From positions 3,286,001 to 3,350,000 of the forward strand of contig NC_091877.1 in NCBI RefSeq assembly GCF_019399895.1: a stretch of 64,000 bases of DNA, written 5' to 3'. The position numbers and the translations under genes were made by a program. This document shows, in pieces, positions 37,287-50,763 of this stretch. This DNA is from Cardiocondyla obscurior. Its lineage: Eukaryota > Arthropoda > Insecta > Hymenoptera > Formicidae. Position 1 is the first letter of the stretch. The number at the start of each line of letters is the position of its first letter. Under the pieces are notes generated by a model, which saw nothing but the letters and a program-made list of their open reading frames with translations, was not told the DNA's origin and ran no database searches.

Positions 37287-37860
37287 CGCGTCGCGCTTTT
37301 CTACTTCAGACCGAGGGAAATTGCGACGTAGATGTTACGCGACGTCGGTAGGGACTTGACGGCATTTTGGCTCTCTTCTAGATAATCCGCGACGTGAAAC
37401 ACCCCGGATTCCAGTATCGCGTCGTTGACGTCGCAACGATGCGTCTCAGCTCAGGTAATGGCAAGCGCCATATTTACAGTTTTATAACCTCCGAGCCAGT
37501 ATTATATTACCACGGGGAACGCTGATGCGTAATAAATTACTCGACGTTGGTAACTAGCGATACATTTGCTCAATTCGGAAAGTCTTACTTATCAACTTTC
37601 ACTAATATTAATTGAAATGTCGTGTACTCTTTTTAAATTACACATATAATACTTGATAATTATTAAATGTTAATAAATTTATAATTATATATATATATAT
37701 ATATATATTAACAAAAAAACAAACAAAAAGAATATATGCTTGATTTAAAATTGTAAAATTAACGCCAACGTATTTTGTTACAAAAATAATATTTAAACGT
37801 AGATAAAATTTTTATATTTTTAGTATACATATGTATAACGATAACAGATAATGTTCCACG
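37287..37860. other. GXYLT promoter and short intergenic region
   Basis: 37290-37480 is CpG-rich and lies immediately upstream of the xylosyltransferase start. The rest is AT-rich, with a (TA)n run near 37686-37709, and includes the 3' flank of the next gene. Confidence 0.45.
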
Positions 37861-38823
37861 CTACGTATTGTACTTCAAAGACACCAATTGTTTCTCAATA
37901 GTATCGAGAACGTTCCTGTCTACATCACGATAAAATAAATTATCGAAATTCGAATGATTTATCATCGCTTTTAATGTCTTTTTTGCGTCATTCCTAAAAT
38001 TAACATATTATTTATAAACATTAAAATTATTTCGACATATAGTTTTGAACGACGTGTGGTCTCGTATTTCGCAGCAAGCTGCAAAGTAGTAACGTTTCAT
38101 TGCAATGAGCAAACGTAAAAACATCGAGGTACCTGAAAGATGCTTGAATGACCTGCACAAAGTTCGATATATAATAGGCATATTGGAGTCCAGCAGCTCT
38201 GGTTGAATTCTCGAGATGTGCATTAGTTTTATTAGAGTCGGTACACTACTCTGCCATTGCTCTTGCTTCAAGATTTGCATGGCGTGTTTTAATGCTTCCT
38301 GTAGACTCGCAAAGTCATGTAGAATTTCCATATAATCTTCTTTCAATATAGATGCATGGTACCTGTACCATAAAATTAATATTTAATATTTATGTATATT
38401 TAAATTACATATTATATTTTATTTTATTCACTAATTTAAAATATATATATATAATTCAAATAATGTTAAATTAATATTAAAATTATAATAAAATGCGTGA
38501 AAAAATTAAACGTGCTCGAGGTACCTATCAGATAAGATGGGAAAACATACGTTTCCCAAAGCTTTAGAATGTGCTCTTTCAAAAAATTGCTTTTTTGCAA
38601 CTTGTGATGAATTCGCATTCTCATTCTGAGTAGATAAGGAAGCCGGTTCCGTTCTCGCGCGTGTAATAGACTTACCTTTTTTTTTTTTTTTTTTCTGGAT
38701 AATTTTTAGCATAAAAATAAAAATATCGGCATTCGTTAAAAGATTTCGCAATCGACTAATGGGCCTACCTGCACCTTTGCACATAGGACACATAACGTAT
38801 TTCTTGCATTCAATATGTGCCAC
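37861..38823 (-). CDS. Small gene resembling part of a TOG (HEAT-repeat) domain, TOGARAM/crescerin-like; possibly degenerate
   Basis: Three pieces are visible. 38525-38823 has an open frame from MAHIECKKY with a CPMCKGAG stretch and a Lys run encoded by a 16-base A tract. 38133-38362 is joined to it in frame (AG|G). A terminal exon is at 37861-37993. The middle piece (EDYMEILHDFASLQEALKHA onward to LSG) and the last (NDAKKTLKAMINHSNFDNL) look like the first and last helices of a TOG domain as in TOGARAM1, a microtubule regulator of cilia. The several helices between them are missing. The join from the middle to the last exon is unclear: the good donor TCAG|GTACCT is in the wrong phase, while a weak donor at 38052-38053 (CACAC|GTCGTT) after read-through would be in phase. 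It may be a short real gene or a decaying fragment. Function not assigned. Confidence 0.4.
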
Positions 38824-39655
38824 GTTGTTACAAATCTATTTATCGAAGTGTAATGTGATATGCGGAGATTATATTTCATGAAAATTCGATTACTTTAACG
38901 CCGCAGAAATTTGTCCGTTGTCACTGTGAAGCTAAACGTCCGTTTTAAACACGCAAGCATCGCTTGCATAACTTTCCGTAAAAGTATTGTATTTAGATAA
39001 GTTCAAGTCGCGCAATACAATTAAGCCATGCATTAACATGCACGAATTAATTTGCATTAACATTCGCGCGCAATAATTTTGATAAAATGTTCAATAAGAC
39101 AAATCAATGAAAGTTACAATGATGGTATTAACGTTATGAAAAATAGCTATTAAATATATGAGATAGTTCGATGCTAAATTAAGAAAAAAATCTTCGCTTT
39201 TTTTTTTTTGAAAATAATTTTCTTAGAATGTAAATATGTACATTATATACTATTTCTTTATACAGCGATTATAGAATAGTCTATAATCAAAAAGCGATAA
39301 AACTATAAAATGTAGCACAGTCACATTTATCCTAATAAATAGGATAAATTGGTCCTTCGATAAACCGCGAAATAACAAAAGTTATCTCGCTTTTTTCATA
39401 AGAAAGCATTTATTATCGGCAGTCGCGATTTTTTTAGCCGATCTAATATGGTCCGGTTCAATGACATATCGCGTGTCATCTAAATATTATGTAATACACT
39501 CACAATTCGTCATCCTTTTCACTTTGTACCGCACAGTTCCATTTTAAAGAACCTTTATTGCACTCTAGTTTGCAGTTCCGTTTTATCTTGTGAGTGAAAG
39601 AATTGGACTATCCTTATTTACGAATGTCGCCTAAGATGAGTATCAGTTCCACGTA
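38824..39655. other. AT-rich intergenic region
   Basis: Upstream flank of the TOG-like gene and 3' UTR of Keap1. Nothing coding is supported. Confidence 0.45.
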
Positions 39656-42533
39656 TCACGACGGCGGTTTCTCTAGCGAGATATTATAATCCAAATGATC
39701 ACAGTGTATAGGACACTGATAATACGACACCGCGCTAGCATGGCCGGATCTTCCTGACGTCATAGGCACACCTTGAATCCATTGGTCTTGAGCCGGATCA
39801 TAAATTTCTACTATATTTAAAAACGTCGTGCCATCGTATCCTCCTAAAAATAAAAAAAAGAAATCGTATATCGTATACATCATGCTTGTCTGAAAATAGC
39901 AGCTTTATTTTTTCGATGAAAAGGCAATAGAATTAATTACCCATTGCGTATAGTTTGCCGTCAAGGATAGTGACGCTAAGAGCACTGCGGGCAATGGTAA
40001 CGCTGCTCACGTTCTCCCATACATCGCGTTCCGTGTCGTATCTCTCTACCGAATTCAATTGCGATTTTCCATCGTATCCACCTATAACGTAAATGTACTG
40101 TCCCAGACTACCTACACCCGCCCCCGATCGACTGCATTTCATAGACGACACCATTGTCCATTCGTCATTCTCAGGATGGTAACATTCCACTGAACTCAGT
40201 CGATCCTTGCCGTCAAAGCCACCGATTGCGTACAGTAACCTGTATAAAAAAAAAAAAAAAAATTATATTTATACATATAGTATAAATTTAATATATTACA
40301 TATAATAACTTATAATAAAACAATGTTTTAAAGTTTTTACTTAATTTTTAAAAGATATTTGTTATTTATATTTGAAAGAAACTAATGCAATAGCTAAAAG
40401 ATAGCTACTTAAATTTGTATTGATAATTAATATACCTAAGGCATAACTAAATATAATTTATTTTGAAATTTAAATTTAGCCATCTATTTTCATGACTATT
40501 TTTCATATGATTTATTAACATATATATCGTTCTCGAGTTCAATATTATGACAAATTGTACCTGTTTACTACTGCTACTCCTACGCCTAATCTCTTGACAT
40601 GCATGGATTTCACTCTGGTCCACGTATCGTGATCCGGATCATAACATTCGACACTGTTATGGTATTCGGCACCTGCACTGCCACCCACAGCATACAATAA
40701 ACCGTCCATAACGGCAACCCCAACCCTGTTTCTTGGTGCTGACATTGGACTGCATGGTCGCCACTGATCTGTCATTGGGTTATATCTGTCCACCCAGTCA
40801 CTGTCATATCTGAAAAAAATTATGCAATCCTTTTAAATATATTTCAAAATTTTACTTATTCAAAACTTGGTTTGAATAAAATGTATTTAAACGTATAAAT
40901 CAAATATTTAAAAATCCATAAAGCAAATAGAACTTACATAGAACTTGTTTGATACCCTTGTTAAAAAATCTAATGTTTTAGTTTCCATAAAAAAATACAA
41001 AATGGAAAAAAAAATTTTTTAATAATAAAATTCTTATATATATATATATATATATAATAAATTTAACAAAGTTTGTGGAATAAATTTTTCTTTATTCTTT
41101 TTGAGGCAAAATTCATTAAACGCGACTAATCTCCAAGTTCTAACCTGCTTCCCGGTGAATTGTGTCGACCGCCAACTGCATAGAACATTCCCTTGAGAAA
41201 CGCCCCACCCAGACCGGATCTGGGAACAATAAGTTTGGCGTGCTGCGCCCACGTTTTGTCGTCGGCGTTGTAACCCTCTAGGACGTCGAGCGAATGCTTA
41301 AAAAAACCACCAGCGATGTATATTACCCGCCGCGTGTTAGGCGTACGCTCTTTCACAACCGGCTTCTTATGCAACGTCAGGTCCTTAAAAATTTGCGCCA
41401 GATACTCGCGACACGCCGGCACTTTCTTCAACACGTCGCAGTTTTTCATCTGTTCCCGTAGAAAATTTGGAGTAAGGTATTGGCAGCGTACTGCGTGTAA
41501 TATGTGTTCCATCTTGGGTCGCCTTGCTTCTTCATTGTACTTAACCCACTTGAGCACGGCGTTGTAAACCTCTCTTTCCTCTTGCACATTCAACTCGTCT
41601 TTTCTAATAAGCGTCACCAATTGTAGTGCCGACAGTTGCAAGAACTCCTCCTCCTGGCATATCTGGTTGAAGTGTTGAACGATAAACTGATTTGCCTTGT
41701 GGTATAAATCATGACAACCATGTTGCTCCGCAAAATTGGCGATTCCAATTGCGTTTGTGGGATCAAGTTGTCTTTCCAGAAAAACACTACACGCATCTAT
41801 CACATTGCTAACCTACATTAAGACACATTTTCAAATATTTTAGTGCCCTTAAAATAACTTTACGTCATTTGTTATTCATTCAAATACATCTATTAGTTCA
41901 ATTTGCTTCATTTTTTTTTTTTTTTTTCTAAATTGTCCACATACTTGGAACATGGTAGCTGCTGACAGCAGCGAACACACGGTAATCTCAGTGACTCTTA
42001 TTTGACCAGTATACATGAAGTACATTAACCTAGCCATCGTGGTTGGACAGACACCCTGGAGCTTTACCCTCGTCATCTCACATTCCTTCAGTCCTCCAGT
42101 AAACATTGCCTGTAATTTTAAGATCACCCAACTCTGATTTATCATTTCTGTCAGAACTCAACGAATCGGGAACTTGAGTTAACGACACAGTTTCCACCGG
42201 GTCTCTGATCTTACCTTAAAGTATGGACTAGCTGCTGCTAAGATAACTTTATGCGCATGGAACAGTTCGGTGCCAACCTCCAATATCACGTCAGTCAGCA
42301 TATGATGGCTGCGCATCATAAACATCATCTTCATAGTTTCCTTCAGGTAGTTGGCCATGCAGAACGTCATGTCTCCGAGATCGCCCCGGTGCCGCTCCGT
42401 GTTGAGCATACTTTCCCAGTCGGTTTCCTCTCCCGGCGCAAGCGGAATCGTGCCCAACGGCGGGGCGTCTTCGCCGCCGTCCCGGGCCTCTTTCTTCCGC
42501 TGACAATCTTTCTCGCCATCCATTAAAATGGAG
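39656..42533 (-). CDS. Keap1: Keap1, BTB-BACK-Kelch substrate adaptor of Cul3, six coding exons, 625 aa
   Basis: Coding exons from the start: 42215-42523, 41945-42109, 41145-41812, 40561-40809, 39941-40239, 39656-39843; 1878 nt in frame. Keap1 holds CncC/Nrf2 for Cul3 ubiquitination and releases it under oxidative or electrophile stress. The order is an acidic N-terminal extension (~60 residues), BTB (HHMLTDVILEVGTELFHAHK, AMFTGGLKE), BACK (DPTNAIGIANFAEQHGC), then six Kelch blades with YAVGG/YAIGG/VIGGYDG. Redox cysteines are kept by local context: the Cys151 equivalent in EITVCSLL, Cys273 in HAVRCQYLTPNF and Cys288 in KNCDVLKK. The PRNR, RSGAGV and GGYDGKSQ sequences of the CncC-binding face are present. 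Length nearly equals human KEAP1. The start is the ATG ten bases after a splice acceptor (TTTTGTAG|CTCC); the longer open frame upstream is intronic. The C-terminal tail after the last blade is not one I can match. Confidence 0.94.
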
Positions 42534-42866
42534 CTACAAAAGACAAGAGAAACGGTCAATTGCGCCTTTAGATATTTACATACGTTCGCGTCATCACGCG
42601 AGTGCCCCGCGCGCTCGCTCGCTCGGCGACTCCGGACCTTCCTTCCTTCCTTCTCGGAACTCGTTAGCGTCTCGTCCGACTCCCAGCGCGTGCTTGCGTA
42701 TGAAAAACAATAGGCGGCGTAATCGCGAGCGACGCATGGTGCGTTGCACGTGACCGTGGAATCAGCTTTCAGCGACGACGAGGTTCGTCGTCGTCGTCGT
42801 CGCCGCCGTTGCGGCGAGAAAACATCTGAACGCAGGCACGCATGCACCCGGATAAAAGACACTTAC

Positions 42867-42960
42867 CCGGCCTGCCAGCCACGCCGAGGCCAGCCTACTG
42901 TGCGTCGAGGAAATCACACTGCGAACGCGAGACGGAAGTACGCGGTCGAGGCGACGTGAC
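42867..42960 (-). promoter_or_regulatory. Noncoding 5' exon and CpG-rich promoter of Keap1
   Basis: The donor CCGG|GTAAGT at 42866/42867 pairs with the acceptor just upstream of the Keap1 start codon, making a 5' UTR intron of about 330 bases. The exon's upstream limit is not visible. The surrounding 42560-43450 is strongly CpG-rich. Confidence 0.5.
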
Positions 42961-43359
42961 AGCGAGACGGGGTGATCATGTCTCGCGATCGATCTCGCGG
43001 TTGATACACGATGACGCAGGCATATTCCCGGTTGCGGCCCTGGCTCCGATAGATAGATGCGGCGTCACCGAGCGAGAGCGGCGGGGCGATTTGCATACGC
43101 ACGTGTTTAGCCGGTCGCAAGCACTCGCAACCCTCGCTCCGTCGACGGATCCGAACGGCTCTCTTTTCTCGCGACCGTCAAACGCTACTGTCATCGGAGA
43201 ATCGTCGTCACCTCGCGTCGCCCTGCCGCGCGCGCGTTTCACCATCGCCGCCGGCGCGAAAGGCGGCAGAGACTTCGCTTCGTCACGATTTGTACCGTAG
43301 ATACGCCGCGGGTGTACCTTTGTCCACGCCGCTCGCTGATAGCGGCTGCCCGACGCTGG

Positions 43360-43395
43360 CTGGCTGGCTGGCTCGGTTCCGCTCCGCTCCGCTCG
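43360..43395. repeat. (CTGG)n and (CCGCT)n simple repeats
   Basis: Three to four CTGG units followed by three to four GCTCC/CCGCT units in CpG-rich DNA. Confidence 0.75.
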
Positions 43396-43710
43396 TTGAT
43401 AATAATCCAGCGCGGCGGCCCTGGGGACGGTGACTCGGTAATAAATGCGAACGTTCTATTGGCGCGAAGGACTCGTTTTTCGCAAGACTGATCCGTGGAT
43501 CACCGGAGCGGTTGTTCCCCGAGAAGAGATTCGTTCCGCGAAATCGAAACTCCGAGACGAACGCGCGGAGCGGCGGCTCGAGATCTTAATTCCGCGCCAA
43601 GTTCCTCGGGAGAACGGGAATCCGTCGGTGATAAGGCGACGGTTTTACTCTGCGATCACCTATTTACAACGACATTGATCATAAGACAACGTTATTAATT
43701 AATTATAATA

Positions 43711-43712
<2 letters not shown>

Positions 43713-43776
<64 letters not shown>
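43713..43776. repeat. (TA)n microsatellite
   Basis: About thirty uninterrupted TA dinucleotides, the longest TA tract in the window. Confidence 0.92.
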
Positions 43777-43778
<2 letters not shown>

Positions 43779-46464
43779 TAATATCGTTATATATAGTGTT
43801 ATATGAATCAATTTACAACACTATTGTATCGTACGTACATTATACATATATCAACGTGATGTCCCTGCCAGTTGATACATATGATAATTTTTCACTCGAT
43901 AATAAATGTAGTACAACACGTGCTACGTAAGCTACTTTAACAAGTAGGAAATTGTGACATTGATACGAAATTACTTTTAATTGGTATAAGTTTACTGAAG
44001 CCCGATAAAACAATTAACAACGGCATCATCGTAATTTCCCACTCGACGACGTAAGTATAAGGTAACACATGTTGCACACACATAGCAAACCGTCGCAAGC
44101 GTTGAATGTAATTATAACGTAACTGTAAATTAACGTTGATTGTTTATTTCTCCGGAAAAGATGGAAATCTCTACTTTTTTCTTTTGAAACTCCCGAGCGA
44201 TTCGTATCTCCGTCGACGACACGATAGGCGTAAAAGTCTCGCGGTTTCCGGTTTACACATTTTACTCTGTGCCTCTTTTAAGAGTCAAAAAAGAACGTAC
44301 ACGTCTCTCGCTTTTTAACATAGAAATGCATTCCTTCAGCTTTTCGGTTGGTCCCCTCGCGAGCTGCGGCACGATGCGGGTCCGAGGTGCGGGGCGAATC
44401 AGTTTCCGAGACGAATTTTCCGCGTCTCCCTTCTCGAGATATTTTCAGAGAAATGACAATCGGTGGCATCGACGTCGTTCGTCCTGCCGTCTCCAGCCAG
44501 GCAGCCAGGTGCATCGCCCAGGGAAGGGATTTCGCGCGCCGGTCGGCCCGACCGTGAAACAGCAATCGTGACCGTAGATGACTCGGATGACTTGCAAATT
44601 TTCTGCCCGTCGCGGCCGACTCGCCCGCGCGAGATTTCACGAACGGTACTCCCCGGAGTCCTGGCGGGGGCGGCTCAGGAGTCAGCTGTTTCTCATCCGG
44701 TCACGGCTGTGAACGCAAACTGGTTCAGACTTAATAAACTGTTAATTTACGGCAGGATAACGGGAACGAGATCATCCTCACCGAGTATCCGCTAAGCCAG
44801 CGGAATAAGAAGCGGGGACTCCGGGGAAGGGCACGTGGGAAGGAAGAGGAGAGAGCAGTTGGATATCTCCAAAAGAACGAACGTATCTGTAAAAAAGAAA
44901 ATATGTACTCGTCGCGCGGGGAAGTATTCCTCGCGATCGAACGGGGTAGAGTGAGAAAGAGTGACAAACCTCACGTCAAGATAAAACATTGTCGTGTCAT
45001 CTCCGGATGCGATTGTCGTTAAATTGCGTCTCTGGGGGATTATCATCTCTGTTTCGCTCGCACTTGGATGATAGATATCGAGGCGAGCTTGATTCGACAG
45101 TTATTATTTAGGCGCGATACGAAATTTCTGAAAACAATGTCTGAACCCGACGATTCTCCGAATAGAGATTAAAATTTTACGCGTGGCGCTCTCGGGCGGC
45201 CGGGACCAGAACCCAGACGACGTTACGCAATTTTATGATTTACCTTCTATGGTAAAAAAAAAACATTCTTTATCAATAATGATACAAGTATGTAAGTAAT
45301 ATTAAACTTTTCTCCCCTCTGAAAATTCACGGAAAACTTATCCGCGAGGTTTCCCCTTTAGCTACAATTAATTTTTAAAGCTAGATTATTTCTCTTTTAT
45401 CGTCACAACGTTACATTTTTAATCCAACGATTTTCTTGCAATTTATTTATACGTTTCAATCAAAACCTAATCTATTATTAACCCGACGGATTCGTTGTTG
45501 AAAATAAAAGATATCAAGAGGATGAAGACAAGGTGTCCATATGTACATTATGCATATATTATAACTACGCTTTGAGATAATATATTTATTTCTTATTAAT
45601 ATGGAGTTTTCATCAACAATAACAGTGTAGCAGTAGGCGTAACAAGAGAGACGAGGTAGGTTACGAGGAACCTATCCTAATGTCGTACGCCAACAAGTCA
45701 CCGCGGTCGGAAGGGATCCTCGTGGCGTCTCTGTTCCTTCGAACGAAGGTTCGTCACGTCGCCCATGCTATCCGACACCGACACCGAGCTTATCGGTCGA
45801 GAGAAGCCGGACCGCGCGATCCAGGCCGTCTCTTCTACGCGTAAAACTTGGGCGATGGCGATTTAATCCTCGAGCAAACGTTATCGCGGGGCTCACGCAA
45901 TCTTATCGTACGTACTTATATACCTATTAACCCGCAACGCGACGCCCTGAGAAAACAATTTGGCCTGAGCTATAATTTGATATTCCTCACCGACAACTAT
46001 TGTATCTCACCCAGTTATTTATGCTGGGAATGATTAAACCAACTACGTTCATACGTTATAAATATCCCCAAGTTACAGCTGAGGCCAGATATTAATTTAT
46101 GCATTTCTCTCAGGGCGGATATAATTAATTATAATTACGGGTAAGCGCACATCTCGTTGCCGTTTGCAAGGTAAACGCCCTTGATCTCCTCTCCGTTTCT
46201 TGTCCCTCTGATCCTCGCGTAAAGCTATAATTATCGATTATTAAATGCACAAAGAGCGAAAAGTAGTAATAAGTTAAGAATGAGCCGGCACGAACCGGTC
46301 GAGGATTAAATAGTCGCCTCATGTGTTTACGGGTTCGCATTTAATAATGTGTAGCGTCGAGAAACGAGGTACGACCCATATTTTGCTTTCTGCAAGGTAT
46401 ACGAACGGAAGAGCCACATGCTATATTAATCTCTTACGATTAATTATTCCGTAAAGTTTAACGC

Positions 46465-46485
46465 GTTACGTTACGTTACGTTACA
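46465..46485. repeat. (TTACG)n pentamer repeat
   Basis: Four TTACG units. This is not the insect telomere unit TTAGG. Confidence 0.75.
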
Positions 46486-48714
46486 TTATAGCCGGTCCCT
46501 CCTTACCAAGTGACAAATCAAGACGGTCGCATCTTGGAGCGGAAACTTATTGTTAGTCATCGCCAGTCGTAATCGCTCTCATTTCGAAAGAGCAAGCGGC
46601 AGAATCTCTCGCAAGTTTGTTTTTTTTTTTTTTTCGTCGCGATTATGCGTTTGACACGTTGAAGAGAAAACGATCACGCAACGCAATAAAATTTACTTTC
46701 ATCGACGAGCAAAGTGTTATCAGAATTTAACATTCCGGCGGACCGGCAATCTCAGCTCTTAAAAGCCTGCGATGTAATTTGATAGCGGATCGTAGGAGAA
46801 AACTCACGTCGTTTCGTAAACACTTAAATAGCAATGAAGCTGGTGGAAAGGAAAGTTCTCCTGGCGATTCGCCATCGTATTTCACCGGCGAATATTACAT
46901 TTCCGTTGGCTCCTTGCCGCGACGTAATTGAGATAACGGACACTTTGCGAAATCTGTTTCCGGCAGAAGCGACGGTGGGTGGAAGATAAGAATACCCGGT
47001 GCCGGTCACCGAAAATTGTGCCAAAGGGATAATAAAAAAAAATAAAAAAAAAAATAAAACTCAAGGTATCGACGAATATAGAGCGATATTCGCTTAGCGA
47101 GGTACAGCGGCATGCGAGACATTTGCATATTAATTCATCACTTAGCAGGATAGGACCCCGTTCGTTCGACGATATCAAATAGTGGTATTACTTGGCAGGA
47201 TTTCAAAATCAACGTTCAAATAACAGTTCAAATTATGGCAGTGCTTCGTAGAATAATCTTATTGCCCGTTAGAGTGAGTGAATTAATACGATGCCATTAA
47301 TCAACGCGATAATGATAATGATAATGAGGCGATTGACGATGAATTGATCGCGTGATCCGATAACTCAATCCGCCTTGATTGTACGGTAACCTGCGGGCTC
47401 TCCTATCGTTTGAAAATTTTATGTGTTTCGCCGACTCCTCGTCTATTCTTTCGTATAATTTTGCTTTTGTTTTGTTTCCTTTTGTTTCTCCTGTTCTCTC
47501 TCGTCGTCTATTAACGTCCACTACAGGGGCGATTTTCCCTTGCGTAGGCGATGCAATCGTGCTCGCAAGTACTCGTGGGCATCCCTCGCATCCGTCGTCG
47601 AGGACGAGATGCGCGACGAGGACGATGGAAAGTGAAGGGGCGAGTCAAAGACCGCAAGTCGGAAACTCAAAGGTGAATCGCGATTGAAAAAAGAAAAAAA
47701 AAAAAAATGCGTGGCACGTAACATCATTGCTTGTGTGTTATCGTTATAGGCCGGCAATTCCAAATACATTTATATGTATATAGATATTTTAATAATAAGT
47801 ATAGCTATGTTGCAATGAGATTAGACCCTCGAAGAATACTTTTGACGGTAAACATTCGAAGAATATTTGATAAGTTATCGAACGAGAGAGCGCAGATATT
47901 TAGTGTTTAGTTTTAGAGAGCGACGGTTTGTTTCCTGAAAATCATTTCGCGACCCCGTTGTCATACGCGGAACGTCTCTTCCCTCCTTCCCACCCACTTT
48001 TCTCCCTCTGAGAATCGGTATGATCCTGTCGCGTTGTTATCGCGACGGGATTGCGATGACGTCGCGAAAGGAAATCGCTCTCGCGTAGACGACGAGCTAA
48101 ATGCATTTCCGTTCTCATCTTCTCGCGCGTGTAACGATTAACAGGATCTTGTTGGCGCACAAAAAAGTAAGAGGGCTCGACCTTTAATTCAGTGCAATAG
48201 TGTTCAGAGTATCTCGCAGGACGCGTTATGTACAAGAAATTCTCAAGGGACACCTTTCCCCTCCAAGATGATACTTTTGCGAAAACGAAACAACGCGAAG
48301 GCGGAAAGTAGTAGAGAGAAGAATGAGAGGAAGTTGAAGAGAGAAAAAGAGAGAGCCCTACTGAACCAAATTACCGGCAGAACCCACACACGTGTTTACG
48401 AGGAGAGAATTACAGCTTATGTAAATTAACTTTTAATAAGTCTATCTTTGATTTCCTTAGGCGCGGGTGACTCTAAACTGGCCCCCTATACGTTTGTATT
48501 TTTTTTACTTTTTAAAATTTTTTTTTCTTTTGATCACCTTCCTGAATTAATTGCAGCATAGATTTACGCCTACGTAGTCTGCCGTGAACGCGTTTCCGTT
48601 TCAGCTCGTTAGCCTCGGCAAAGCCTACCCCGAGCGATCAACGGTACTAACGGAGACGAGCGCGGATTTCGTAGGACCGATGGAGAGAAGCGAGCGAGCT
48701 GAGCGGGCCGTTCT

Positions 48715-48746
48715 GCGATGCGATGCGATGCGATGCGATGCGATGC
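48715..48746. repeat. (GATGC)n pentamer repeat
   Basis: Six GATGC units, followed by two CAAGG units. Confidence 0.85.
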
Positions 48747-50709
48747 AAGGCAAGGCACCCCACGTGTGCCTTTAGTAAAACGTAGGCGGAACGCGTTATC
48801 GTTTTATCTTTCCCTTCTTTTTTTTTTCTTTTTCTTTTTTTTTTGTGCGGGCGTATGTGCGTGTATGTGTTATCGACGGGAATCTTTTAGCGCGCTCGTA
48901 ACGCGAATTCTCGCTGACTGAGTCGCGCGGTACCTGGACGCGGTTGGCCCTTCTTTAGGTGCAATCATTCAGGACACTTTCATCGATTTCGGACGCGCGG
49001 CACCGGGGCGAGGCGCCGCGACGCCGCGCGTCGCGCTGACGCACGTGGCGTTACCGAGGGACAACACCCTCGGGACTACCAGCCACGACCTACTTAACGA
49101 GGACAATGACGCTCTAATTCTACCGAGGAAAAGTCTGCCCTCCCTCACCCCTCATCGGCGGCGGCGACGACGTTCCGTCCGCCGCGTTTTCCTGATGGAA
49201 AAAATAGTCGCACGTACACAATCACACCCGGAGATTTCTACTCTAAGGACTCGACGAGGAATTTTAGTTTAAGTTCTTCTGAATACAATACTCGCACTAC
49301 CGAGGAGAACTATGAAACTAAATGTCTATCATACTCTATCGTACAATATAATGTAGTGAAATATTCGAGAGTACAGTACAGTACTATAGCTTTAAGTAAA
49401 GTATCTTTTTTTTTTTTTTCTTTTTGGGCGGATACGACTACTCCTCTAAGGCCTCACTCATATGAATCTTCCCGTTCTTTTTTTAAGTAATTAATTCAAA
49501 TCCCCGTCTTCTTCCTTTTTTTTTTTTTTTAATTCCCCGCGCACATTCACATTCTACTATTCTAAGTTGAATAATTAATGAGACTAGACGTGAGTTTCGC
49601 CCCCCCGTTTTCATTAAGTGAATCGAAAGAATTCGATAGACGAAGATGGGAGACATGTACATCGATCAATAACAATTATTCAATTCCGATAATGTTTCAT
49701 TTACAATTCCTGAATGAAATTTCGCCTATCAGTCTAATAAAATCCGTCGGAAAGGAGTCGGTAAGCTCGCCGGCCGCGTAAGGTCGGAAATTTTACCAAG
49801 TCGTCACGCAGCGAACAAGATTATCGTGTAATACCGGACCTCGGCGCTTATCTAGTTAAAATATACATTCTATTGCACATCTCGTGATGAAAGCGAACGT
49901 CTAAATTGCAAAGTTAATACTGAGACGTTTGGCACTGCTCCAGGAGGATTGTTTGCGCGATCGCGTAAGATTCGCGGCTGCGAAAAAAAGAAGATCCTCC
50001 CGTTAGGTGTTCATTTTCCCCTAAGTTATCCTGACGGGCCCGATCTCCGGTATCGAATAACCCGCGATTAACAAATGCGATTAAAGGACTTCGGTCAGAA
50101 TTCCATGGGCTTCCGATCTTTACTCTCCTGGCGCGATAATTACAAGATTTAATGCATGTTATTTCGCAGTAAGTGGTCATTCTACGCCGAGAGTCCATCG
50201 AGCGAGTCTCTCTCTCTCTCTCTCTCTCTCTTCTTCCGTAGTCACAGAAATTATTTAAGTGGCAGTATGCAGTCCAATTCGACGAGATTTGATAGACTAG
50301 CGCTTCTCAACTTTTGCTACGCGTTTTCCACTTTACCTAGGGTAAGGAAGTACTCGGTATTAGAAGTTCGCCGTATTTACAATATTCGTACAGACGAAAG
50401 GATCGAAAGAACGATAATTTGTGTCTCAAGATATTTACACTTCCTAAACAGACGACTATCCTAGATCGCGCGGACTGTCCGAGTTTTTATCCACGAGCGA
50501 GACGCCCTTCCTCGTTTCGTTCGCAGCGAAAAAAGAAACGGAGATAAATAAGAGTGTATACCCGATGTTGCGTCCATAAGTCATCTTGTGTTCGTTGTAT
50601 TCGCCGAGTACGTAGTTAATCGATCGCCATCGTTAGGAGTCAGTGGTGCGAACGATTGCGGATGGAGACCCGCTCAATAAACTCGGACAGACTCAACCGG
50701 CAAACGCCG

Positions 50710-50725
50710 TTTTTTCCTTTTTTTT

Positions 50726-50757
<32 letters not shown>

Positions 50758-50763
50758 TTTTTT
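50710..50763. repeat. Long T tract
   Basis: More than 50 bases made of T with only two short C interruptions, downstream of Nmdar2. Confidence 0.85.

Noticed and set aside
36589..37359. A 256-codon plus-strand open frame
   Set aside because: It is the antisense shadow of the xylosyltransferase exons and crosses their intron.
45848..46033. A 61-codon plus-strand frame with a calm amino-acid composition
   Set aside because: Short, no homology recognised, no splice sites in frame at either end.
46465..46485. Possible telomere-type repeat
   Set aside because: The unit is TTACG, only four copies; the insect telomere unit is TTAGG. A simple pentamer repeat.
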